Assembly: GCA_016715075.1 (NCBI GenBank)
Contig: JADKBK010000014.1
Coordinates: 62,001 to 126,000, forward strand
Direction of reading: 5' to 3'
DNA: 64,000 nt
DNA from: Bacteroidales bacterium
Lineage (GTDB): Bacteria > Bacteroidota > Bacteroidia > Bacteroidales > VadinHA17
Shown piece by piece: positions 17,872 to 27,367 of this stretch. The translations under genes and the position numbers were made by a program. How positions within the stretch are numbered: the stretch's first letter is position 1; every line of letters starts with the position of its first letter. Under the pieces are notes generated by a model that was given only the letters and a program-made list of their open reading frames with translations, searched no databases and had not been told where the DNA came from.

Positions 17872-20769
17872 ATGGAATACTTCCTTGAAAATATTGCCCG
17901 CTCACTATATTCAGAATTTGGGAACACGCTGAATCGTCACTGCCTTGTATTTCCAAACAGGCGTGCAGGATTGTATTTTTTAAAATACCTTGCTGCAAAG
18001 ATCCGGAAACCCGTATGGGTACCTGCTATATATACAGTGAATGATCTTTTCAGATCTTATTCACCTCTTCAGACAGCCTCAAATGAGGTGCTACTTTTTG
18101 AACTTTACAAGGTATACCGGAGCGTGAAAAAATCGCCGGAAAGTTTTGATGAGTTCTATTTCTGGGGTGATATGCTGCTTGATGATTTTGATGATGTTGA
18201 CAAATACCTCGTAGATGCCAGGTTGTTATATCGCAATGTCTTGGATATTAAAAATATAGATCATCAATTCGGAGGACTTAGTGAAGAGCAGATTGAAATA
18301 ATAAAAAAATTCTGGGTGAATTTTGAGACGGAAAAACCTACCAGGGAAAAAATTGGTTTTGTTGATATCTGGTCTGTCCTTATTGATCTTTATAATGGTT
18401 TCCGGAGTTCCCTTCGTGAGCAGAATATAGCATATGAGGGTATGATATTCAGGGATCTGGCCGAAAACAGGGAGGACGATTTTTATTCCGGAATTGAATG
18501 GGATATGGTTCATTTTATTGGATTCAATGCATTGAATGAATGCGAGAAGAGTGTAATGAAAAAGTTCCGTAAAGAAGGGAAAGCCAGGTTTTACTGGGAC
18601 TATGACAATTCCTATATTAAGAAGGGGAATCAGAATTCAGCAGGTTTTTTTATGCGTGAGAATCTTAAAATATTTGGCAATGATATGCCACGGGACTGGA
18701 ATTATAATACTTTGCTTTCGGAAAGTATTCCTGTTGTCAGGCGCCGTGTTATTGAAACATCATCTGATGTTGCACAGGTTAAATTAATCCCGGAACTGGT
18801 GAATCAGTTGCCTGATCTTACTGAGGAAACTGCCCATCATACAGCTATCGTACTGGCCGATGAAAACCTGCTTATGCCTGTTCTGACGAGCCTGCCTGAA
18901 AATATTGGAGATATTAATATTACGATGGGCTATCCTCTGAAGCAAAGCCTGGTTTATACTTTAATGAAGCATCTTATGGAGCTTCAGCGAAATGCTTCAG
19001 GCTCAGCCGGAGCTGTGAGGTTTGGTTATAAGGATGTCATTAGTATTCTGAAGCACACGCTTATATCAGAATTACTAAAAGAAGACGATACACAGATTCT
19101 GAGAGAGATAACGGAGACTAACCTGGTATGGGTTCCCGCAGAACGATTTTACCGGTCGCCTGACCTTTCAATTATATTTACCCGCCCGGCTGCCGCAGCA
19201 GATCTTTCGGTTTACTTTAAAAATATTCTTTCCCGGATAGCATCCTGCAATGATGATTTGAAGGATGAATCAGGGAACAGGAGTACCTCTCAGAATATCA
19301 GGACTGAATTTATATACCGGATCGTCCTTTCATTAAACAGGCTTGAGACAATAGCCGGAAGCAGCGATGTCACCTTTTCGACGGAGACATATATGAGAAT
19401 ACTCGACAAGCTGTTAAGGATCCAGTCGGTACCTTTTTCGGGTGAACCACTCTCAGGCATCCAGATAATGGGAATTCTTGAAACACGTACGCTTGATTTT
19501 AAAAATCTTGTTATTCTGTCTGTTAATGAAGGAGTATTGCCTTCAGTTTCGACAGGTTCCTCCTTTATCCCATTCAGCCTTCGTGAGGCATTCGGACTAC
19601 CTTCGATAAATCACCAGGAGTCTATTTATGCATATCATTTTTACCGCTTACTCCAGCGGGCTGAGAATGTAACATTTCTATACAATTCAAATTCAGAAGG
19701 ATTACGGAGCGGGGAGATGAGCCGTTTTCTCGTGCAGATGAAATATGACACTCTCCTCAAGCCTGAATTCCGTGACCTGAGTTTTGAAATCAAATCACAC
19801 CGGATCATAGGGGATAGGATAGCCAGAACTGAGGAACACTTAAAACAATTAAAATCCCGCTTTGCTGACCAGAGCAGTGCAAGGGTTTTGTCGCCTTCTG
19901 CAATCAATACCTGGTTAAGCTGCAGGATGAAGTTCTATTACCGTTATGTGAACGGTTTGAGGGAACCGGAGATTGTCACTAAGGATATTGATCCTGCAAT
20001 GCTTGGAGAGATCCTGCATGATGTAATGAGGAAGCTTTACTCAGATTTTACAGGCAGGATCATAACCGTCGAAATGATGGATCATATCATCGGAGATAAA
20101 CAGTCAATTGAAACGGTAATAGCAGATACAATAAGTGAGAAATTCAGCGGCGAAGCGGAGCGTACCGTTGAAGGTACCGAATATATAGTCAGAGATGTTC
20201 TGATGGCCTATGTGCTGAAAATACTCAGAACCGATAAGTCACTCGCCCCGTTCAAAATCCTTCACCTGGAATCTGTATTCAGCTTCCAGGTCAGCTTCGC
20301 TTCCGGAGATTCGGTGTTAAACATCCTTGCCGGCGGAAAGTGTGACAGGATAGATATTACTGGCGGTGTAGTCAGGATTGTTGATTATAAAACCGGTACG
20401 ATAGCTGATAAAATAAATTCGATTGAAGATCTTTTTGAAGACGACAGAAAGAAGGATAGTGATGCCTGGCTCCAGACTTTGCTCTATTGCGAAGCTTATC
20501 TGTTTAATAATGAAGGAGTAATCCTGAGACCGTCAGTCTACAAGATCAGGAAGCTGTCAGCTTCATCTGATAATGATAAGCTTAAAATAAAAACTGACTC
20601 TAAAAATGAAATCACAATTGAAGATTATAAGTCAGTGCGGGATGATTTTATTAGAAATCTCAAATCAGTGATCTCAGATATATTCAGCACAGATGAACCG
20701 TTTATAATGACAAATGATCTGAGAGGTAAGTGTTCCTATTGTCCCTACAGGGGATTATGTATCAGATAA
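17872..20769 (+). CDS. addB: AddB-like PD-(D/E)XK nuclease subunit with Fe-S cluster cysteines
   Basis: This is the partner subunit of the AddAB-type end-resection complex, 965 aa. The N-terminal inactive helicase region starts with LVFPNRRAGLYFLKYL. The C-terminal nuclease shows C684 in WLSCRMKFYYRY, GGKCDRIDI, VRIVDYKTG and QTLLYCEAY, and then C954, C957 and C963 in CSYCPYRGLC. These four cysteines match the AddB iron-sulfur staple. The ATG follows a heptamer array by 20 bp. AddA lies upstream beyond the minus-strand island, so the pair is separated by about 7 kb. Confidence 0.9.
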   Translation: MEYFLENIARSLYSEFGNTLNRHCLVFPNRRAGLYFLKYLAAKIRKPVWVPAIYTVNDLFRSYSPLQTASNEVLLFELYKVYRSVKKSPESFDEFYFWGDMLLDDFDDVDKYLVDARLLYRNVLDIKNIDHQFGGLSEEQIEIIKKFWVNFETEKPTREKIGFVDIWSVLIDLYNGFRSSLREQNIAYEGMIFRDLAENREDDFYSGIEWDMVHFIGFNALNECEKSVMKKFRKEGKARFYWDYDNSYIKKGNQNSAGFFMRENLKIFGNDMPRDWNYNTLLSESIPVVRRRVIETSSDVAQVKLIPELVNQLPDLTEETAHHTAIVLADENLLMPVLTSLPENIGDINITMGYPLKQSLVYTLMKHLMELQRNASGSAGAVRFGYKDVISILKHTLISELLKEDDTQILREITETNLVWVPAERFYRSPDLSIIFTRPAAAADLSVYFKNILSRIASCNDDLKDESGNRSTSQNIRTEFIYRIVLSLNRLETIAGSSDVTFSTETYMRILDKLLRIQSVPFSGEPLSGIQIMGILETRTLDFKNLVILSVNEGVLPSVSTGSSFIPFSLREAFGLPSINHQESIYAYHFYRLLQRAENVTFLYNSNSEGLRSGEMSRFLVQMKYDTLLKPEFRDLSFEIKSHRIIGDRIARTEEHLKQLKSRFADQSSARVLSPSAINTWLSCRMKFYYRYVNGLREPEIVTKDIDPAMLGEILHDVMRKLYSDFTGRIITVEMMDHIIGDKQSIETVIADTISEKFSGEAERTVEGTEYIVRDVLMAYVLKILRTDKSLAPFKILHLESVFSFQVSFASGDSVLNILAGGKCDRIDITGGVVRIVDYKTGTIADKINSIEDLFEDDRKKDSDAWLQTLLYCEAYLFNNEGVILRPSVYKIRKLSASSDNDKLKIKTDSKNEITIEDYKSVRDDFIRNLKSVISDIFSTDEPFIMTNDLRGKCSYCPYRGLCIR

Positions 20770-20780
20770 GTGCAGTCGTT

Positions 20781-20812
20781 TTGGCTTTTATGATCAATTT
20801 TTTGTATTTTGG
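20781..20812 (+). promoter_or_regulatory. Probable promoter of the repeat-channel gene
   Basis: TTG at 20781-20783 and TATTTTGG at 20805-20812 are separated by 21 bp. The -7 element is a near match to TAnnTTTG. The ATG is 19 bp further downstream. Confidence 0.45.
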
Positions 20813-20830
20813 CTTTAATTAATAACCGCT

Positions 20831-22579
20831 ATGATTACCGGGTATTCAAATTATAATGTCGAAATAGTGAATGATGAGTTCATTGCTGAAGATGGAAGAA
20901 AATATCCCAGGACAGCTTATGTGAGGCTTTTTGATGAAAAGGGAGAGGAGATTAGTAGCGAGTCATTCGGAGAGATTGAGATTGGTCTGATTTATAGTCA
21001 GATAAAGAATGGAGAAGCCCTTATTTTTGATAATTGTTACATAAGGGATTTTTCGCTGCAGGCCTACAGGAAACTTAATGGATTGGAAAAGAAAGCACCT
21101 GTCTCAATAAGGAGCATATCGGCAAGAAATTCATTCTTTGAGGCTCAGTTAGCCACAGATTTTTCATACTCTTCATTTCAGGATGGAAATATAAGTTTTG
21201 AAGGAAGTCAGTTTGTGAAGGGACGAGTCAATTTTACCGGGTCATTTTTTGGCGATGGCATTGTCAATTTCTCAAATACTTTCTTCAGGAACGGGAATGT
21301 GGAGTTTACGGGTTCAGTCTTCGGAGAAGGTGATTTCCTTTTTAAAAATGCTGTTGTCAGGGACGGTGTAAAAGATTTCCAGGATATTCAATTTGGAAAA
21401 GGTGAGGTGACTTTTGCGAATACTGAGTTCAATTACGGTGAACTGCTCTTCATAAACACCCGGTTCAACAGCGGAAGATTCAATTTTAAGGTGACCAGGA
21501 TAGCCGGCGGTAAGGTTGATTTTCATTATTCTGTCTTCGGAGATTGTGAAATAATGTTTGAGAGAACTGAATTTGGCAACAGCCGCGTTGACTTCAGGAC
21601 AGTTGATTTTGGTTCGGGGCGGATAAATTTCAACCGTGCAGTTTTTGGTAACGGGGAAGTTGATTTTGAAGGTGCAACATGCAAGGCAACCAGGTTTCAG
21701 TTTAAAAGGGCTGAAATGGGATCAGGTGTGAAAAACTTCAATCTGATGGAGATGGAGAAGAGTGATCTCTCCTTTGAGAGGACAGAGTTTGGTGACGGAG
21801 ATGTCAGCTTTTATGAGTCGAGGGTTCATTCCATTTCCCTGAAATCATGTCACCTCGATCATTACTTTGATCTCCGTCTGGCAAAAGCCAGCCTGCTTGA
21901 TATTTCAGATACAATCGCCCGCGATATTGTTGATATCGAGCCCTATGACTTTCCGGTTGATATCAAAATCCTCGATCTGTCGGGTATGAGACTGCTGGGC
22001 AGGTTATACATTGACTGGCGTCAGAATAAATGTGAGCAGGTAATTATAAACCAGGAGGGTACAACATTAAGGCAAAAGGCAGAACAGTTCAGGATACTGA
22101 AGGAAAATTTCAGCAGTACCGGTAAATATGAGGATGAAGACAAAGCATATGTTATGTTCAAGCGCTATGAAGCCAAATCGTGGCTCACCGAGCAGGAGGA
22201 GCGAGGGGGCATCAGGAGGACACTAAGCTATATTCCACATGCTTTTCAGTGGCTTGTTTTCGATAAGATAGGACTCTATGCCACTTCTCCCGGAAGAGTT
22301 CTCTTTAGTGTAGTATTATTCTGGATCTTTTTTGGATCGCTCTATTTTGCAATTGACCTTTCGGGACTCGGAAGAACGGTATCTTCAGTATCCAATCCCG
22401 ACCATTTATCGGTTATTCTACAGTCTTTTTACCACAGTGCGATTACTTTTTTTACCATAGGATATGGAGATGTCTATCCTGTTGGTCTGAGCAGGCTGGT
22501 ATCCGGACTGGAAGGATTTATGGGAGTATTTATGATGTCCTATTTCACAGTAGCCTTCGTGAGAAAGGTACTGCGCTAG
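20831..22579 (+). CDS. 12-residue-repeat beta-solenoid protein fused to a two-helix K+ channel pore
   Basis: The 582-aa protein has three parts. Residues about 1-115 have no recognised domain. Residues 123-327 hold 18 Phe residues at exact 12-residue spacing (123, 135, 147 ... 327), with a second hydrophobic position five residues later, usually Phe, and Gly near the turns (units like FTGSVFGEGDFL). This fits a beta-solenoid but not the 5-residue period of pentapeptide repeats. The C-terminus has a TM helix (about 488-509), a pore helix, the selectivity filter TIGYGD (542-547) and a second TM helix (about 553-577), the KcsA-like layout. The solenoid should be cytoplasmic. The gene converges on ribH with one base between stops. 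The role is unknown; a mechanically or ligand-gated K+ channel is an inference. Confidence 0.85.
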   Translation: MITGYSNYNVEIVNDEFIAEDGRKYPRTAYVRLFDEKGEEISSESFGEIEIGLIYSQIKNGEALIFDNCYIRDFSLQAYRKLNGLEKKAPVSIRSISARNSFFEAQLATDFSYSSFQDGNISFEGSQFVKGRVNFTGSFFGDGIVNFSNTFFRNGNVEFTGSVFGEGDFLFKNAVVRDGVKDFQDIQFGKGEVTFANTEFNYGELLFINTRFNSGRFNFKVTRIAGGKVDFHYSVFGDCEIMFERTEFGNSRVDFRTVDFGSGRINFNRAVFGNGEVDFEGATCKATRFQFKRAEMGSGVKNFNLMEMEKSDLSFERTEFGDGDVSFYESRVHSISLKSCHLDHYFDLRLAKASLLDISDTIARDIVDIEPYDFPVDIKILDLSGMRLLGRLYIDWRQNKCEQVIINQEGTTLRQKAEQFRILKENFSSTGKYEDEDKAYVMFKRYEAKSWLTEQEERGGIRRTLSYIPHAFQWLVFDKIGLYATSPGRVLFSVVLFWIFFGSLYFAIDLSGLGRTVSSVSNPDHLSVILQSFYHSAITFFTIGYGDVYPVGLSRLVSGLEGFMGVFMMSYFTVAFVRKVLR

Positions 22580-22580
22580 G

Positions 22581-23069
22581 CTACTTCTCTATTTCACGCT
22601 GCAGGGCAGCCATCTTTATTGCTGTAACGGCAGCCTCATCACCTTTATTACCATGTATGCCACCGGCCCGGTCTGCAGCCTGCTGATGGTTATTTGTCGT
22701 CAGAACTCCGAATATGAAAGGTAAATTATACTCCATGTTAAGCTGGGTAATACCCTGTGAGACACCCTGACAGATAAAGGTAAAGTGAGGAGTCTCCCCC
22801 TGAATAACGCAACCCAGGCAGATTACAGCATCCAGATCATCATATTCGGCAAGAAACTGTGCACCAAGTGTAAGTTCAAAACTGCCTGGTACATGTTTTA
22901 TTACAATATTATCATCTTCAGTCCCGTGCTGCTTCAAAGTCTTTACAGCTCCATCCAGTAAGGCCCATGTGACTTCGCTGTTCCAGTCAGAGACAACTAT
23001 GCCGAAGCGCATATCTGATGCATCCGGTACACTGCCGGGATCGTAGGCAGAAAGATTAGCTGTACTCAT
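22581..23069 (-). CDS. ribH: 6,7-dimethyl-8-ribityllumazine synthase
   Basis: This enzyme condenses 5-amino-6-ribitylaminouracil with dihydroxybutanone phosphate in riboflavin synthesis. The 162-aa protein shows SDWNSEV near residue 27, GSFELTLGAQ, the CLGCVIQGETPHF segment with the conserved catalytic-region His, and FGVLTTNN. The size is normal for a capsid-forming lumazine synthase. It lies 53 bp downstream of the TPR gene on the same strand and is probably co-transcribed with it. Confidence 0.95.
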   Translation of the reverse strand: MSTANLSAYDPGSVPDASDMRFGIVVSDWNSEVTWALLDGAVKTLKQHGTEDDNIVIKHVPGSFELTLGAQFLAEYDDLDAVICLGCVIQGETPHFTFICQGVSQGITQLNMEYNLPFIFGVLTTNNHQQAADRAGGIHGNKGDEAAVTAIKMAALQREIEK

Positions 23070-23122
23070 AGCGGATCAACACTTTAATAGTGAAAATGAA
23101 AAATTCAGATACGGAGAGAAAT

Positions 23123-23809
23123 TTATTTGATGAGAAGCTTCACTCTTGCTATGTACTTATCAATAGTAGATCCTTCAGTACTTTCAGGATACTCACTCTC
23201 AATTCTTTCGTACAATTTCAGGGCATCAGCATATTTCCCGCCGAGTTCGTAAAGTTCCCCTGCTTTCATCAGGAATAACGGAGTATTGAATGAGTTCCCT
23301 GCATAGTCTGCCGCCTCAATATATTTTGCGATTCCCTTGTCCAGGTCACCAAGTTCCACAAGTGCATCACCCGTAGCACCAATTGCAAGGGATCCTATTA
23401 CCTTATCTTTTTTTGAATATTTGTTAAGATAATCAATTGCCTCCTGGTACTGTCCAAGGTGCAGGTAGCATATTCCTGCACTGTAAAGAGCAAGGTTGCC
23501 TGATTTTGTGAGTCTGTAACTTTTTGAAATATCAAGAAATCCAAGGTAGTTGCCGTCTCCGTTTAATGCAAGCTTAAGAGAATCCATTTCAAGATATCTT
23601 TCTGCCTGATACATCTGAGACTGAGCTTCATCATTTCTCTTATTCAGATAGAGCTTGCCCAGCCATCCTAAACCGACTATCACAATAATAACGGCCAGAC
23701 CTGTCAGATAAAGCTTATAATTCTCTTCAAGATATTGTTCTGTCCGGGTAAGTGTCTGCTCAACATTTGAAATAGTCTGTGGATTTACATCCTTTTTGTT
23801 CTTCGTCAT
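23123..23809 (-). CDS. Membrane-anchored tetratricopeptide repeat protein
   Basis: The 228-aa protein has a hydrophilic N-terminus, one TM helix at about residues 34-54 (LTGLAVIIVIVGLGWLGKLY) and a periplasmic C-terminal part with TPR units such as ALYSAGICYLHLGQYQEAID and AGELYELGGKYADALKLYER. The arrangement resembles YfgM-type anchored TPR proteins. It precedes ribH in the same direction. The partner protein is unknown. Confidence 0.85.
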   Translation of the reverse strand: MTKNKKDVNPQTISNVEQTLTRTEQYLEENYKLYLTGLAVIIVIVGLGWLGKLYLNKRNDEAQSQMYQAERYLEMDSLKLALNGDGNYLGFLDISKSYRLTKSGNLALYSAGICYLHLGQYQEAIDYLNKYSKKDKVIGSLAIGATGDALVELGDLDKGIAKYIEAADYAGNSFNTPLFLMKAGELYELGGKYADALKLYERIESEYPESTEGSTIDKYIARVKLLIK

Positions 23810-23846
23810 ACTGGTATCTACTGTTTAACTTCAAATTTTTCCACCG

Positions 23847-23854
23847 CAAAAGTA
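23847..23854 (-). promoter_or_regulatory. Candidate -7 element for the TPR-ribH operon
   Basis: The minus strand reads TACTTTTG, a full TAnnTTTG match, 38 bp upstream of the ATG at 23809. A TTG lies about 23 bp further upstream, slightly beyond ideal spacing. Confidence 0.5.
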
Positions 23855-24069
23855 ATTTTTTTCAAGTAATTTTAAAACAATTATTTAATGAATCTCAACA
23901 GAAGAGTGAAATAATTGGATTTTAGTTGATTATTTTATGGTATATGATTGATATATAGTTGAATAATGAATTATAATTATGAAATGAGGACTTTGCAGCT
24001 GCAAATGGATTATTGATAAGGACCCTGTATGCAAAAGATGTTGCATAAAACCTCACTTCTTGTTTTTAA

Positions 24070-24104
24070 ACTTTTGACTGCTTACTTTTATCTTTTATCT
24101 TTTT
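24070..24104. repeat. Short pyrimidine heptamer stretch upstream of recF
   Basis: ACTTTTG and ACTGCTT are followed by ACTTTTA, TCTTTTA and TCTTTTT, keeping a 7-bp period. A related stretch (ACTTTTG, TCTTTTA, TCTTTTG) lies upstream of dnaX at 45138-45158. Confidence 0.6.
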
Positions 24105-24117
24105 ATCCTGTTCCTTC

Positions 24118-25245
24118 ATGTATCTTAAAAAACTGAACTTTACAAATTTCAAAAATTATGAGCTGGGTGAACTGGAGTTTTCACCTAAGATTAACTGCTT
24201 TACAGGCAACAATGGTGTTGGTAAAACCAATATTCTTGACGCAATTCATTACTTGTCGCTTACAAAAAGTTTTTTTAACAGTATCGATAGTATAAGCATA
24301 AAGCATGGAGAGGAATATTTTATTGTTCAGGGAACATTTTCGAGAGATGGTGAGGAGGATAATATATACTGTGCTTTTCAGAAGCAGAAGCAGAAATTGC
24401 TGAAAAGAAACGGAAAGGAGTATCAGAAGCTGTCAGACCATATAGGACGATACCCGGTTGTCATGATCTCTCCGGCTGACAGTGCGCTGGTTACTGAAGG
24501 AAGTGAGGACAGAAGGAGATTTCTTAATAAAATTGTGAGTCAGTATAATACTGAATACCTGGATTCAGTTCTCAGATATGGCAAAGCGCTGCAACAGAGG
24601 AATAAGCTGCTTAAGGACTTTAAGCTGTCGGGCAGCTTCGACAGTGATATGTTATCTGTATGGGATGCCCAGCTTATAAGGTACGGGGAATATATTTTCA
24701 GTGAAAGGAACGTTCTAGTTAATGAGCTTATTCCTGTTTTTCAGGAGTATTATGAGATGATATCAAATGGTAAGGAACAGGTCAGACTGCAATACAGATC
24801 TCATCTGGAAGACGGAAATTATCCTGATACTCTTCTTAATTCCATTGGTAAGGACCGATTCCTGGAATACACAACTGCAGGTATTCACAAAGATGATCTG
24901 CTGTTGGAAATGAATGGATTTCCAGTGAAATCACTTGGTTCAGAGGGACAACAGAAATCTTATCTTGTTGCACTGAAGCTGGCAAAATGCTATTATATAA
25001 AAAGAAAGGCCGGGTTTTCTCCGATCCTCCTGCTTGATGATATATTTGATAAATTTGATGCTGACAGGGTTGAGCAGATTATTAAACTTGTAGGGAACCA
25101 CAGATTTGGTCAGATCTTCATTACGGATACCCACCAGAGCCGCTTGCAGGATATTCTTTTTTCACATAATATTGATTTTAAACTTTTCAGGATTTCAGAT
25201 AACAGGGTGGAAGAGTATTCCAGGAAAGAAACAGGCAGTCAATGA
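24118..25245 (+). CDS. recF: DNA replication and repair protein RecF
   Basis: This SMC-like ATPase loads RecA at single-strand gaps together with RecO and RecR. Walker A is GNNGVGKTN (residues 30-38). The ABC signature appears as SLGSEGQQKSYLVALKLA and Walker B as ILLLDDIFDKFD, followed by the D-loop and ITDTHQSRL. The 375-aa length is normal. The ATG at 24118 gives the classical MYLKKLNFTNFKNY start. The stop overlaps the start of the DUF721 gene by 4 bp (ATGA). Confidence 0.96.
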   Translation: MYLKKLNFTNFKNYELGELEFSPKINCFTGNNGVGKTNILDAIHYLSLTKSFFNSIDSISIKHGEEYFIVQGTFSRDGEEDNIYCAFQKQKQKLLKRNGKEYQKLSDHIGRYPVVMISPADSALVTEGSEDRRRFLNKIVSQYNTEYLDSVLRYGKALQQRNKLLKDFKLSGSFDSDMLSVWDAQLIRYGEYIFSERNVLVNELIPVFQEYYEMISNGKEQVRLQYRSHLEDGNYPDTLLNSIGKDRFLEYTTAGIHKDDLLLEMNGFPVKSLGSEGQQKSYLVALKLAKCYYIKRKAGFSPILLLDDIFDKFDADRVEQIIKLVGNHRFGQIFITDTHQSRLQDILFSHNIDFKLFRISDNRVEEYSRKETGSQ

Positions 25246-25532
25246 GACGCAGTAAAACCATTTCAATAGCGGAAGCTGTTAACGACTACATTAAGGAGAT
25301 GAACATCGGCGATAAGCTCAGTGAGGTCGGCGTATTGAACTCATGGGAGGAAATAGTCGGAAAGGCAATAAGTTCGCGGACAACAAAAATTTATATCAGG
25401 GATCATGTTCTGTTTGTTCATCTTAATTCATCCGTTGTACGCAATGAATTGCTGATGCTGAGGGAAGCCCTCAGGGAAAAACTCAATCAGAAAGCAGGAG
25501 CGGAGGTGATAAAGGAGATTGTCCTTCGCTAA
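25242..25532 (+). CDS. DUF721/DciA-like protein
   Basis: The 96-aa protein has the DUF721 pattern: NSWEEIVGKAISSRTTKIYI, LFVHLNSSVVRNELLMLREA and a C-terminal VIKEIVLR. DciA proteins of this family load the replicative helicase in bacteria lacking DnaC/DnaI. The 4-bp overlap with recF implies translational coupling and supports a DNA replication or repair role. Short DUF721 proteins next to recF are common in Bacteroidota (established knowledge). Confidence 0.85.
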   Translation: MRRSKTISIAEAVNDYIKEMNIGDKLSEVGVLNSWEEIVGKAISSRTTKIYIRDHVLFVHLNSSVVRNELLMLREALREKLNQKAGAEVIKEIVLR

Positions 25533-25547
25533 ATGATATTACAGAAA

Positions 25548-27332
25548 TCAATGAATCTGATATTCAGTACCTTTCAGGCTGATTGACTTTTGGAAGTTTT
25601 TATTTGAATTGAAATGGTAATCCTTTCCGGAAAAATTCAGTATCACATTATGTTTGTCTATAATAATATTTACCTCAGCATCGCTGTTTTTGTGGATCAG
25701 AAATGAAGCAAGCAGGAGTGCTTTCTCAATACCGTCCCCCCGTTTAAAGTTCCAGACCTCATCCGGCATGGCAAGTCTCTGCCCTTCATATATCGATTCA
25801 TCAGGCAATTCAACAAGCAGACCGTATACCTCTGTAATAGCCTTATCATTAAGATCTGTGAAACAGACTGGATTCCTTTCTATGGCTGCCTTAATAAACG
25901 GAAGCCAGTCGATTAGATCCATCTCCCTGTAGATGTAAATTGCCAGTTGGGATAATTCCGAATTCTGGGATGTGCTGATCACTTCCTTAATAATATCTTC
26001 TCTGCTGTTCTCGCTTGTTATTTTAGGCCTGATCGTTTTTTTGTACTCTTTTTCCTTGTAAGGTATTCTGGGATCAGTGAAGATAAATTCCTTCAGATCC
26101 CTGAACATTGAATCAACAATAGTCTCATCTACAACCTGGCTTACCTTAATGAATTCCATTTTGATTTCTTCGAGGCTTTTGCCTGCATTCCTGTCAAGTA
26201 TTGATTCGATATCATTCAACAGGATTCTACCATGTATAGGACTCAGGTGAAATTCATCACCTTCAATCTCCTTAACAAGGGCTTCCCTTGTTTCTGCTGA
26301 AACATTAAACCTGCTGGAATGCTCATATTCAAACATTTTATCAAGTCCTATATATCTTTTTTTACCGGCACAGCTGCAACAATACTGGAAAAGGGTTTTA
26401 TATTTTGACTTGAATCGGAGGAAATTTATGAATATGAGATTCGTCAGCTCTGTAGAAAGAAATTCCCTTAGTTTTCCTGAAAACTGTTTATAAGCGTCTC
26501 TATTAATAGTTGCCTCATTATATAGTGTATGGATATAACCTGAAATGTGTGATACTATTGTTACTTTTTCGTTTTCAAGCGCTCTTCTTGCCCTTTCAGA
26601 CAGGGAGGTCCCGTTAAACCACATATTTTTAGTGACAATCCTCCTGTTGTTTGTTATTAAACCTTCCTTCTCTGTTATAAAGTTCTGTGAATGAAGAGGA
26701 GTGGCTATCAGGAATATCTTTTCAAGCGGAACCCTGCCAACAACAAACATTGCAGCTGCATAAAGTGCCGAGAGCGATACGCATTCACCTGCGCCGGTAG
26801 TGAAGGTTTCCTTATACCTGAAGGCAGTCATGGCTTCAATTGTCTCAGTTTTCCAGTAAGGAATAATATCGGAGTTAAACTTGTCGAGGCCAAAATGCTT
26901 CCTGATATCAATATCAAAATAGTACTTGTCACCCTCATAACCAAATAGGGCGTTCGACTGCTTAAGCAATTCCATATCAAAGAAGTCGCTGAATCTTCCA
27001 ATTTCAGCACCTTTTGATGTTAGTCCCCAGGTAGATAGGTCAAGATTGAAAACGTAATTCTGAATTATAAACTGTTTTATTCTGTTAGCCTTATTATTGA
27101 AACTCTTTTTTTCAATATCCCTGAACCATGGATCATCTCTCCATGACCAGAGGATAGGTGACATTATATCTGCAAGTACCAATGGATAAAAGAGTTCAGG
27201 GAAGATAAAGATCTCCATATCCGAGAGGGTAAAGGCAGATGAAAATTTTTCAAGGGTTTTTTTGTCAGAAAAATCTTTTTGAAGAGCTGAGTTCATATTA
27301 ATGTTTAAAATTCTATCAACCAAACAACACAA
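25548..27332 (-). CDS. Protein with two transglutaminase-like domains, one degenerate
   Basis: I do not recognise a named family for the 594-aa protein. Residues about 160-230 contain GAGECVSLSALY with C184 and TPLHSQNF with H214, the Cys-His arrangement of transglutaminase/cysteine-protease folds. N229 could replace the third Asp. A second similar segment lies near 523-570 (PDEVWNFKRGDGIEKALLL), where the expected GDCEDKA cysteine position is not Cys, so this domain should be inactive. Three further cysteines (C318, C319, C321) follow a Tyr. No signal peptide is visible, so it is probably cytoplasmic. The start may be the internal ATG at 27296 (MNSALQKDFSD). Confidence 0.65.
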   Translation of the reverse strand: MCCLVDRILNINMNSALQKDFSDKKTLEKFSSAFTLSDMEIFIFPELFYPLVLADIMSPILWSWRDDPWFRDIEKKSFNNKANRIKQFIIQNYVFNLDLSTWGLTSKGAEIGRFSDFFDMELLKQSNALFGYEGDKYYFDIDIRKHFGLDKFNSDIIPYWKTETIEAMTAFRYKETFTTGAGECVSLSALYAAAMFVVGRVPLEKIFLIATPLHSQNFITEKEGLITNNRRIVTKNMWFNGTSLSERARRALENEKVTIVSHISGYIHTLYNEATINRDAYKQFSGKLREFLSTELTNLIFINFLRFKSKYKTLFQYCCSCAGKKRYIGLDKMFEYEHSSRFNVSAETREALVKEIEGDEFHLSPIHGRILLNDIESILDRNAGKSLEEIKMEFIKVSQVVDETIVDSMFRDLKEFIFTDPRIPYKEKEYKKTIRPKITSENSREDIIKEVISTSQNSELSQLAIYIYREMDLIDWLPFIKAAIERNPVCFTDLNDKAITEVYGLLVELPDESIYEGQRLAMPDEVWNFKRGDGIEKALLLASFLIHKNSDAEVNIIIDKHNVILNFSGKDYHFNSNKNFQKSISLKGTEYQIH

Positions 27333-27367
27333 AATATAGTCTATTGTTTATACATGATAAAAAATCA

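Larger units (their letters stand above)
23810..24117. other. Divergent intergenic region between TPR gene and recF
   Basis: This 308-bp AT-rich region holds a likely -7 element for the TPR gene (23847-23854) and a pyrimidine-rich 7-bp-period stretch near recF (24070-24104). I found no DnaA-box-like TTATnCACA, no tRNA and no further gene. Confidence 0.6.

Noticed and set aside
20831..22579. Ordinary pentapeptide repeat protein
   Set aside because: The Phe spacing is exactly 12 residues over 18 units, not 5.
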